Shown in pieces: positions 12,901 to 19,077 of a DNA stretch of 64,000 bases (its first letter is position 1; each line of letters begins with the position of its first letter). A program made the position numbers and the translations under genes. Under the pieces are notes generated by a model. The model saw only the letters and a list, made by a program, of their open reading frames with translations, had not been told where the DNA came from and searched no databases. Source of the stretch: Paenibacillus peoriae (GTDB lineage: Bacteria; Bacillota; Bacilli; Paenibacillales; Paenibacillaceae); contig NZ_CP092831.1 in assembly GCF_022531965.1 (NCBI RefSeq), positions 4,349,001-4,413,000 of the forward strand. The letters run 5' to 3'.

Positions 12901-14400
12901 CTCCAGCTTCTGATTTAGCTGCAAGATGAGTATAGAATCAATTCCGTAACTTTCTAATGGTTCAAAGATATCAATACGTTCTTCATCCCATTTTATTTCC
13001 TCTGCAAGCAACGACTTGAGCTTAGACACTGTTTCTTCCATTAGCCGTTCATGGTCTACTTCCACTGGCTGTTTTATAATTGCAGCTGCAGACTGCCCAT
13101 CAATACCCCTTTTCAAATAATCACCTATTTTTAACCGATTCCCTTTGACCAACATTATTTGTTCCTGACCCAGACTGAATGCTTTATAGAAAGCTCGAAT
13201 GCCTGTCTCTGTTGAAATGGGGGACATCCCCGTACGCTCTTCCAATATTTTGGCAATGGATTCATCAATCTGCATGCCGCCTTCTCTCCACAGTGGCCAG
13301 TTTATGGATTGCGTCCGACCATGCCGAGATCCAAGCTCCCGCAAATCATTCCGGTAGCCTGCATAGGCGTCCAGAAATGCATTTGCTGCAGCATAATCGA
13401 CCTGACCGGGGTTTCCAAGCGCACCAGCCACTGATGAAAACAATATAATAAAGTCCAATTGCATGCCTTTGGTTGCCTCGTCCAAACACAATAATCCTGA
13501 CACTTTGGGCGCAAGGACAGCTCTAAACTCTTCTGAATTTTTATTGACAATGTAATGATCTTGAATGATCCCGGCACTATGAATAATACCGTTAACATGA
13601 CCATACTCTCTCTCTATGGTATTTATGAATTCAACTACTCCCTCTTTGTCATTCAAATCCTGGTTTTTATAAATAACATGTGCCCCTAACTTCTGAAGCT
13701 CACATATCCACTTCTCCTTATGCTCATCCAGAGGAGAACGACCCATAAGAATGATAGTGGAAGATTGTGTATTCTCCGCAATCTCTCTGGCAAAAATCTT
13801 TCCTAACCCTCCAGTACCTCCTGTCACTAAATACAGACCACCATCTCGCCATGGTGTAGCCTGTTCCAACCAATCTTGGATACCTTCGTCCTCTAATATA
13901 AATTCCCAATGCATAACCTGCCTTTTCCCATTGATATAACGAATATGACTATCTGACGGACTATTCTTATTTTCTGCAAGTTTTTGAATCAAAAGGCCCT
14001 CGTCTTCATTCGTATCCACTTCAATCAGCTGCCCAGATAGTTTTGGATATTCAAGCTGCGCCGTTTTCAATATCCCGGCAAGCCCTGTAAAAAGCCTGCC
14101 TTCACCTTCACGGCTAACTATAATTTGAACAAGGATATCCTGATAAGTTCGGTCTTGAATTAACTGCTGGATAGTTTCAAATACCTGAACGGTGTAAGCC
14201 TGATACCGCTCTTCTACGGAAGTGTGTTCGGACTGTAGAGAAATACAAGTTGTTCCGTTAAGCTGAACATCTATGAGTTCACACATAGATGGATCCATCT
14301 CACAAAGCATGACAACATGCCGAAAATGTACTGACAGCGTTCTCTTCTCTGTGATAGCCTGTTCTTTCCATCTCGGCTCAAGCATCATTGTACTTGTCAT
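3949..14400 (-). CDS. trans-AT polyketide synthase, KR-ACP-KS-DH-KR-ACP-KS-DH-KR
   Basis: A protein of about 3483 residues. I place the start at the ATG at 14400 (AAAGGG eight bases upstream) rather than the TTG two codons earlier. Approximate residues: KR 1-410 (TGGTGGLG near 195, DYAAANAF near 336); ACP with GIDSI near 488; KS 587-1020 with DTMCSSS; DH with HQIRGHKVLP near 1247 and DSALQ near 1420; KR with TGGAGGLG near 1695; ACP with GFDSI near 1987; KS 2092-2510 with ETACSSS; DH with HRVQGRKMLP near 2742 and DGALQ; KR with IGGAGGLG near 3250 and SNYVSGCTF, a form usual before methyltransferases. Catalytic residues of both DHs and all KRs look intact. All three KRs carry an Asp in the region that marks B-type reduction. 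It starts and ends inside modules. The 3' third is richer in G+C than the rest. Confidence 0.95.
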   Translation of the reverse strand: MTSTMMLEPRWKEQAITEKRTLSVHFRHVVMLCEMDPSMCELIDVQLNGTTCISLQSEHTSVEERYQAYTVQVFETIQQLIQDRTYQDILVQIIVSREGEGRLFTGLAGILKTAQLEYPKLSGQLIEVDTNEDEGLLIQKLAENKNSPSDSHIRYINGKRQVMHWEFILEDEGIQDWLEQATPWRDGGLYLVTGGTGGLGKIFAREIAENTQSSTIILMGRSPLDEHKEKWICELQKLGAHVIYKNQDLNDKEGVVEFINTIEREYGHVNGIIHSAGIIQDHYIVNKNSEEFRAVLAPKVSGLLCLDEATKGMQLDFIILFSSVAGALGNPGQVDYAAANAFLDAYAGYRNDLRELGSRHGRTQSINWPLWREGGMQIDESIAKILEERTGMSPISTETGIRAFYKAFSLGQEQIMLVKGNRLKIGDYLKRGIDGQSAAAIIKQPVEVDHERLMEETVSKLKSLLAEEIKWDEERIDIFEPLESYGIDSILILQLNQKLERIFGECSKTIFYECRTLQELALYFISNFREACILWTGLTSSYAAPEESLKTAKDVRQRGPVLVPRHGAKRKSRIGIPSSTEKEVDPIAIIGISGHYPQADHLQEFWSNLVSGKDCITELDEERWELDSFYHPDREEAILQNKSYSKWGGFVRGFADFDPLFFNISPREAMSMDPQERLFIQACWEALEDAAYTREQLKTRHQGRVGVFAGITKTGFNLYGPDMWRQGETLFPHTSFSSLANRVSYLLNLNGPSMPIDTMCSSSLTAIHEACEHLRHGQCEVAIAGAVNLYLHPSSYVQLCGQHMLSVDGKCKSFGQDANGFVPGEGVGVFILKPLSRATADKDHIYGCIRGTSINHGGKTNGYTVPNPSAQAELIRTAMDRAGIDARAISYIEAHGTGTLLGDPIEVTGLTQAFRASTKQSQFCAIGSVKSNIGHLEAAAGMAGMTKIILQMKYRKIVPTLHVKQLNPNIPFSDTPFVVQRQLSDWNRPVVEMDGERKEYPRIAGISSFGAGGANAHVIMEEFTEPVESIASFDVNSGEKAIVVLSAKNEDRLFAKVHQLLAFIEEGQIQDDHLRNVAYTLQVGREAMEERLGLMVGSVKELEEKLKLFYEKKGDFKDIYRGRSKRNKESVMLLLADEDMKKAVSAWIQKKKYTKLLDLWVKGVDIDWTQIYEADIPKRMSLPVYPFAKERYWISERSPTDIKDSVYSSAAGSAYIHPLLHRNTSDLTEQRYSSTFTGEEFFLTDHQIRGHKVLPGVAHLEMARKAAELATNMSSADQLTIKLKNVVWASPVMVDTLPVEVHIGLYMEDGGEIGYTIYRKSEDGSDNFVNSQGRIEICTNIKTQTLDISSLQAACNQTSMTGAACYEAFEKMGYSYGEGHRGIEVLYAGTDQVLAKLRLPLVTSGSGKAYVLHPGVVDSALQATIGLLSQRQTGNNPLLPFALQEILILQSCTSTMWACIRYSEGYDAGSSLLRVDVDICDDAGNICIRMNGLTSRILKEEVTDKPDISTLMLSPVWKQQTIEQAVLTTECIKHVVLLCEPDERWIGPIRKGLRDVVCVSLLSKAIHAVDRYQDYALQALGEVQKIIRDQANGQVLVQIVAFNPLERYMFTGLLGLLKTAQIESSKIIGQMLEISTVETADQLIRMITENAQCSPGLHVRYHEERRWVSEWEEISRQSEAMKPWKDNGIYLITGGAGGLGLIFCEEMVRNSRCPTVILAGRSPLNELVKSKLTEFEASGARVLYKRTDITDRQAVRVLMESIKEEFGALNGIIHSAGAIYDSFILNKQAEEVKKVMAPKVAGTLYLDEESQEFDLDFFVLFSSAAGILGNAGQSDYAMANLFMDSYAEYRSGLETSCQRKGQTLVMDWPLWRDGGMRMDTDTEKFMLQNTGMQSISIQTGLDIFYQAMSSGRKQVMGIYGQVSRMRDKLLTLKKAKTKPIQPRSTAADSTEKLLHKVLMILAEAISNVLDVNAKDIDDDAEWGEYGFDSISLTQLANRLNQAYELDITPALFFEYSGIREFAKYLLLEHRDFFNWQAPEQLGYGEALPEPSETKNDLGAWKWEETASLHSRRMNPRFVAPVLQEHAVLEPVAIIGISGIFPMAENVDELWQNLVQGKDCITKIPRERQEWGTCDPGVNSEVPWGGFISGVDEFDALFFGITPREAELMDPQQRLLMTYVWKVLEDAGYSAKAVSGTGMGLFVGTGRTGYSELLTKSGTVVEGYSSTGKVPSVGPNRMSYFLDIHGPSEPIETACSSSLIAVHRAVQAIRNGDCETAVAGGVNTLLSPEDYKSFHKAGMLSKDGRCKTFSDQANGYVRSEGVGMILLKKLKDAELDGDHIYAVIRATGENHGGRANSLTAPNPKSQAELLKSVYQRAGIRPDTVGYIEAHGSGTPLGDPIEINALKQAFQELKNRDHNGSDKSGYCGLGTVKTNIGHLEMAAGIVGLIKVVLQMKNQTLVKNLHLETVNPYIELEESPFYIVQETCKWEPQLDNEGKELPRRAGISSFGFGGANAHVLVEEYIPQENRKEHFGATPRTPVMVVLSGKDEQRLQEQVLQLLEAMEQGDYGDDRLESIAYTLQVGREAMEERLGLIVESVSDLAAQLREYAEHQKAGRWFRGNVKRYKETISALETDEDMQETIRQWIYKGKYAKLLDLWVKGLSMNWQALYGENRPCRISLPTYPFARDRYWVPQAEGKEAAGRSREDTDSRLHPLLHRNISVLSEQRYSSTFSGEEFFLTDHRVQGRKMLPGVAYLEMARTAVEQALEVKPGEWLTLQLQQVTWMQPITVEEQPVEVRLRLMAGEEGDIGYEIYKGSTGAMEDVVYSQGTARVVTNVESVREDIAKRIAEHRAAGAQEVPITACYEAFAAMGIEYGAGQRSLESVQAGADQVWARVSLPSGVSVTAHDYVLHPSLMDGALQAAIGLTLLGPQENTAGAPALPFSLRELTVYGPCTSQMWVHMSEEGERVQEERVQKRSVDVYDDTGRLCVSLRGFTSRLQGGGSRSLTQPLTYPLAPSEVEVAAENVIVAPVWEPCRITEEADPSGSAQSDIVLIGGSRERREAVMAYYPQAQVVALHAGEPVEDIQGKLEDCGSIRHVIWIGPEAEIPALEEKRIIEGQEDGVIQLFRLVKSMLQLGYGHRTLEWTVITVQAQPVNKYDEVDPTHASVHGFIGSMAKEYSHWKVRLADMEAGVEWPWSELLFLPPNAEGDGLVNREGEWYRQELVPVTMETGYPTCYRHGGVYVVIGGAGGLGTVWSEYMIRTYQAQIVWIGRRTEDEAIRGKRERLAEIGPEPMYIAADASDETALGEACRLVRQAYGDIHGVVHSAIVLSDRSLGQMEEEEFCKSLQAKVDVSVHLARAFQGEALDFVLFFSSFNAFTKAAGQSNYVSGCTFKDAFAHQLSVEWSCEVKVVNWGYWGQVGVVSGERYRKQMERLGIQSIRTEEGMRILEQLVSGQLHQLGVMRTTDPLGIKEVNWGEFITM
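5871..6873 (-). repeat. near-identical 1-kb direct repeat, copy 2
   Basis: Second copy of the repeat at 1-1003, inside the downstream half of the 3483-residue PKS. Identity ends abruptly at 6873, where the two ketosynthases diverge. The copy probably continues leftward, but its partner lies outside the window. Confidence 0.97.
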
Positions 14401-14442
14401 GGCCAAAACCCTTTCTATAATTGAATTCTTCCAAGAACATAA

Positions 14443-17400
14443 TCAGAATCCGATCTGAATAGCAGGATATTCATTTGACACCGTTACCAGCCCCCTGATA
14501 CGTATGCATACCTTCCCCTGCTCGTCACACATTTCTACATCCAGTGACGGTATACAATCCTCATTCCCCCTATTGGGAGCATATTGAAGCTTAGCCCACA
14601 TATTGGATGTGCAGGAATGATAGATGTCAAGTTCTTTTATGGACACAGGATGATAGGATATGTCAGCATGGGAACGTTTATTTTCCATGTGAGTCTGCCA
14701 TATCGCAGACAATTGGGTAATTGCATGAATCAAATTAGGATGAACCGCATATGACTGTATGGATTCAGACATATTGTGTGGTAATGACAGCCTTACTAGG
14801 ATCATATCCGCACCTGCGTAAATATCCCCAATTTCCGGCAGGTGATCAACAGACAATAACAGCTGTTGATTGCAATCCATACGCGCGGCCTGTAAATCAA
14901 CATAATTAAGGTCCATGCTATCTTTCAGACTGGCATAACCTTGACTAAATATTTCCATTTCTTGCTCTTGCTTTCCGGCCTGATAAATCTCAAAGCTGAT
15001 TTCATCGTGATCCTCGGCATAGAGTGCGATGGTTACTTGAATAGTTGCTGTTTGAATTAAAACGGGGCTTCCCCAAACAATATTTTCCAATCGAATATAT
15101 TTATGCTCTTCCGCTTGGGTTTCGGTTGACCACTTTACTGCCGCTCTTGCCATTTCTACCAAGACCTCTGCAGGAACAATCTTATAGTCGGCCCCCTGTT
15201 CTTCCTTCACAAAAAATTCCTGCCCGGTAAAAGCTGTGCAAAACCGCTGCTCCGATAAGATAGAAGTATTTTCATGCAGTAATGGATGTAGACGGGATAC
15301 ACGCTCTTCTTTTGTGATTTCTTCTATTTTTGTGACTGGCACCCAATATCGTTGTTTTTCAAAAGGGTACGTAGGAAGCGATACTCGCTGCGGTCTGGTA
15401 TGAGAATGCAACAATGTCCACTCAATATCCAGACCTTTCACCCATAACTGGGCAAGCTTTTCCAACTTCTTTTTGCTCAGGAGCAGGTTCATAAACGCAG
15501 CTCCCTCTTCTCCCTCTATCAAAACCTGCAAAGAGGAATTACTTAACTTTACATTTCCCGTGTGAACATTTTCTATATTGCTTTTCGCTTGAAGATACAG
15601 ATCTAGTTTCCCCACCAACTCCCCGATACTTGACGCAACCACAGCTAGTCTTTCCTCCATAGCTTCTCTGCCGATCTGGAGCGTAAAAGCGATGTCACCC
15701 ATATTGGCTTCAGGTTTTAATAAAAATGTACGAATTTCCTCAATATAGTGACAAAGTGTGTCTTTGTTCTTGGCTGAAAACAAGAAAATTTGTGGTTCAT
15801 TTGGTTTACGACCATAGCTCTGTTTATATTCTTCTACAACCATATGGGCATTTACCCCACCAAAACCAAAGGAACTTACACCTGCACGTCGAGGAATATC
15901 ATATCCTGTCTTTTCCCATTTTTTCGTGTTTTCTACAATGTAGAACGGACTATTTTCCAGTTTGATATATGGGTTTTGTTCCTTATAATGTAATGTTTTA
16001 AGTAGCTTTTTGTGCTTCAAGCAAAGTACAATTTTGATTAGACCTGCGATACCCGCTGCTGATTCCAAATGACCTATATTTGTTTTTACTGTACCTATCC
16101 CGCAATGGGTTTTATCCGTTGGTTGCCGTCCCCAAGCGGTATATAATTCATCAAAAGCTTTTTTCAGTCCGTTAATTTCAATTGGATCGCCCAAAGATGT
16201 TCCCGAACCATGTACTTCTATATAGCTCACAGTGGAAGGGTCCACTCTTGATTTCGTCCATGCATCTACGATTAAATCTGCCTGTGCATTTGGATTGGGT
16301 GCAGTAAGTGAATTGGCACGGCCTCCATGATTGACCGCTGTTCCTCTAATCACCGCATAAATATGATCACCATCCCGTCTGGCTTGTGAGAGGGGCTTTA
16401 GCATCACCGCTGCACTCCCTTCCCCCCGAACATATCCATTCGCTTTCTTGTCAAATGTCTTGCATCTTCCATCTTCAGACAACATTCCGGCTTTGGCCAA
16501 AGCAATATATAGATTGGGACTCGCCAATACGTTCACGCCACCAGCAATAGCAACTTCACATTCACCACTACGCAAGCTTTCCACAGCGCGGTGTATAGCA
16601 ACCAAAGAGCTTGAACAAGCCGTATCAATGGGTTCGCTTGGGCCATGAAAATTCAGTAAATATGAAATACGATTGGTTAGAATGGAGTTAAACAGTCCTG
16701 TCGGTGTGTACGCCTGCATTTCTATCTTGTGCTCTTTTAACAAATCGTCATAATCAGAGCTTCCAGCACCAACAAAAATCCCCGTTCTGCTGCCGGACAA
16801 TACAGAAGCTTTGTAACCTGCATCTTCAATTACTTTCCAAACGGTCTCTAAAAATATTCTCTGACGCGGGTCCATTAATTCTGCTTCGCGGGGGGAAATA
16901 CCAAAGAAAAAGGCATCAAAAGCATCTATGTCTTTCATAAAACCGCCCCATCTAATATTCGTTTTCCCCATTTCCTTGGTCGGATCGCCATCATATTCCT
17001 CCCAATTCCATCGATCTGGCGGAATTTCGGTAATCAGATCTTTTTCTGCCTCCAGATTCAACCAAAATTCGTTAAGATTATCTGACTGAGGCATCTTGCA
17101 AGCAACACCAATAATAGCAATCGGTTCATTTGCGTTCTCAAAGGCTTGAGCAGGAATATTCGATGGAATATCCGCTGGTTCTACTACTGCTTCTTTCGCG
17201 GATTCATCCGAGTGGAATGAAGAAGTTGAAGAATTGACAGTATATAAAGAAGCCACTCGTTCTGTATAGTTATCTTTTAAATAAGAAACAAAAGAGCCCA
17301 TATTCACAAATTCATAGAATACAGGCGGAGTCAACTCCAAGTGAAATTTTTGATTGACCCGATTAATAAAATCAGTGGTAGAAATGGAATCAAATCCATA

Positions 17401-19077
17401 TTCGCTGTAGTCGGTATCCATTTCAATCGTATCTTTATCAACGAATAGAATGTCCGAAGTAATCATTCGGATATCCTCGCACAAGCCACGGTAAATCATC
17501 TGTTCATCCGATTCAGAAAGTTGCCCCTTCGCCGAGAATTTCTCCTTAATACTAGAAGTGGAGTTAAACAATTTTATTTTTTTCGACGGATTCTCTTTTA
17601 AAACAATCATCTGATCTCCCGACATATGTAACGCATCTTCAAATGCTCTTATCCCTTCTTCAGTGGAGATGGGGAGAATTCCCATGGTATTCTCCATGAA
17701 AGCAAGGGTAGGGGCGTCTACTGTCATTCCACCTTCTTTCCAGAGTGGCCAATTTATCAATAAAGACTTTCCACTGCGTCCCTCCATCTGCAATATGCTT
17801 GTACGGTGATGAGCATAATAATCCATAAAGGCGTTTGCATATGCATAATCACACTGGCCTGCATTCCCTATGACCGACATAATGGAAGAGAACATTAGGA
17901 AAAAGTCCAGCTCTTCATGACGGGTCGCCTCATCCAGCCACACTGTTCCATACAGCTTAGCAGCCAGTACTTCCTCTATTTGATCAATAGACTTCCTCAA
18001 AATATACGCATCCCGCAGCACGCCTGCCGCGTGTATCACCCCATGAATATGACCAAATCTCTCTTTCGCCTTGGCAATCATTGCAATGCATTGTTCACGC
18101 AACGAAATATCTGCCTGCACATACAGAACACTTGCCCCACACCGTTCCCATTGCTTGATCTTTTGCTCATGTTCGGATGTGAGAGGCGAACGTCCTGCGA
18201 TAACCAGACGAGCTTTGTACTTACTGGCCAAATATCCAGCGAAAATGGAGCCTAATCCTCCCAATCCTCCGGTAATCATGTAAGTACCTTTCTCCCTCAA
18301 TGAAATGCTAGATGTACCTAATTCATTGATTAGTGACATATAACGTACAAACCGCTTTTGCTGCTGATAACGAATTTCAACCTCTTCATCATCCACAGAA
18401 AATTCACTTAACAATTGATCAAGAGATGTTTCAGCCGACTCACTAAGTTCTACAGTAGCATATATCAATGCAGGATTTTCTTTTCGAAGTGTTCTAGCAA
18501 ATCCTGATACTGCCGCGTTCTGCGGCTGACCACTTCCTTGATAAACGTAAAGCAACTTACATCTCTTGGGCAAAGACTCCCTCATTAATGCTTTACTGAG
18601 GTAGAACAAAGAATAGATTCCACGCTCAAGTTCGGTTTGCAATTCTTCTTTTTCCGATACAAACCGTTGGTCCGACCAAGCGTAAATAAGGGCTTCGGCG
18701 GTCTGCTGGTTTTGTTTTATGGTGCTGAACAACATCTCATAGTGCTTCGGATTCAAAGGGTCTATTTCATAGATATCACCTTGCACAGAGCGATAGGCAT
18801 CCCCTGGCTGTACAAGTACAGCCTTGATGCCGCGTTTTTTCAAGCTATTCCAAAGGCCGGTATCTGTACCGAAAACGATGACCTGTTCGGGAACTCCTCC
18901 GTCGGAATTGGGAAGACATTCTCTCCACAATGGCTGATAGTATGTGGTTGCTCGTTCCGTCGATTTCAAACTATCTCTGATTTTACGAATCTGCTCAAAT
19001 CCTTTGTCTGAAGTCATCTTCCCTTCTTTGATCAAATGTAAAATCTCATCTATTGTGAATTGATCGTCTGACACCAC
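14443..19077 (-). CDS. trans-AT polyketide synthase, KR-ACP-KS-DH (DH degenerate)
   Basis: About 1544 residues from a GTG start overlapping the previous gene by 28 bases; a second GTG follows directly, so the start may be one codon later. The N-terminal 40 residues (EILHLIKEGKMTSDKG) look like a small helical docking or dimerisation element. Then KR (TGGLGGLG near 271, CDYAYANAF near 410), ACP (GFDSIST near 562), KS from about 654 (DTACSSS near 819, EVHGSGT, KTNIGH) and a DH-fold domain from about 1262. In this DH the catalytic His is Glu (EEQGADYKIVP) and the catalytic Asp is His (HPNLIHAITQ), so I expect it not to dehydrate. The KR-ACP completes the module whose KS is on the upstream protein; the KS-DH* is completed by the KR-ACP at the start of the downstream protein. 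Confidence 0.94.
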   Translation of the reverse strand: MVSDDQFTIDEILHLIKEGKMTSDKGFEQIRKIRDSLKSTERATTYYQPLWRECLPNSDGGVPEQVIVFGTDTGLWNSLKKRGIKAVLVQPGDAYRSVQGDIYEIDPLNPKHYEMLFSTIKQNQQTAEALIYAWSDQRFVSEKEELQTELERGIYSLFYLSKALMRESLPKRCKLLYVYQGSGQPQNAAVSGFARTLRKENPALIYATVELSESAETSLDQLLSEFSVDDEEVEIRYQQQKRFVRYMSLINELGTSSISLREKGTYMITGGLGGLGSIFAGYLASKYKARLVIAGRSPLTSEHEQKIKQWERCGASVLYVQADISLREQCIAMIAKAKERFGHIHGVIHAAGVLRDAYILRKSIDQIEEVLAAKLYGTVWLDEATRHEELDFFLMFSSIMSVIGNAGQCDYAYANAFMDYYAHHRTSILQMEGRSGKSLLINWPLWKEGGMTVDAPTLAFMENTMGILPISTEEGIRAFEDALHMSGDQMIVLKENPSKKIKLFNSTSSIKEKFSAKGQLSESDEQMIYRGLCEDIRMITSDILFVDKDTIEMDTDYSEYGFDSISTTDFINRVNQKFHLELTPPVFYEFVNMGSFVSYLKDNYTERVASLYTVNSSTSSFHSDESAKEAVVEPADIPSNIPAQAFENANEPIAIIGVACKMPQSDNLNEFWLNLEAEKDLITEIPPDRWNWEEYDGDPTKEMGKTNIRWGGFMKDIDAFDAFFFGISPREAELMDPRQRIFLETVWKVIEDAGYKASVLSGSRTGIFVGAGSSDYDDLLKEHKIEMQAYTPTGLFNSILTNRISYLLNFHGPSEPIDTACSSSLVAIHRAVESLRSGECEVAIAGGVNVLASPNLYIALAKAGMLSEDGRCKTFDKKANGYVRGEGSAAVMLKPLSQARRDGDHIYAVIRGTAVNHGGRANSLTAPNPNAQADLIVDAWTKSRVDPSTVSYIEVHGSGTSLGDPIEINGLKKAFDELYTAWGRQPTDKTHCGIGTVKTNIGHLESAAGIAGLIKIVLCLKHKKLLKTLHYKEQNPYIKLENSPFYIVENTKKWEKTGYDIPRRAGVSSFGFGGVNAHMVVEEYKQSYGRKPNEPQIFLFSAKNKDTLCHYIEEIRTFLLKPEANMGDIAFTLQIGREAMEERLAVVASSIGELVGKLDLYLQAKSNIENVHTGNVKLSNSSLQVLIEGEEGAAFMNLLLSKKKLEKLAQLWVKGLDIEWTLLHSHTRPQRVSLPTYPFEKQRYWVPVTKIEEITKEERVSRLHPLLHENTSILSEQRFCTAFTGQEFFVKEEQGADYKIVPAEVLVEMARAAVKWSTETQAEEHKYIRLENIVWGSPVLIQTATIQVTIALYAEDHDEISFEIYQAGKQEQEMEIFSQGYASLKDSMDLNYVDLQAARMDCNQQLLLSVDHLPEIGDIYAGADMILVRLSLPHNMSESIQSYAVHPNLIHAITQLSAIWQTHMENKRSHADISYHPVSIKELDIYHSCTSNMWAKLQYAPNRGNEDCIPSLDVEMCDEQGKVCIRIRGLVTVSNEYPAIQIGF

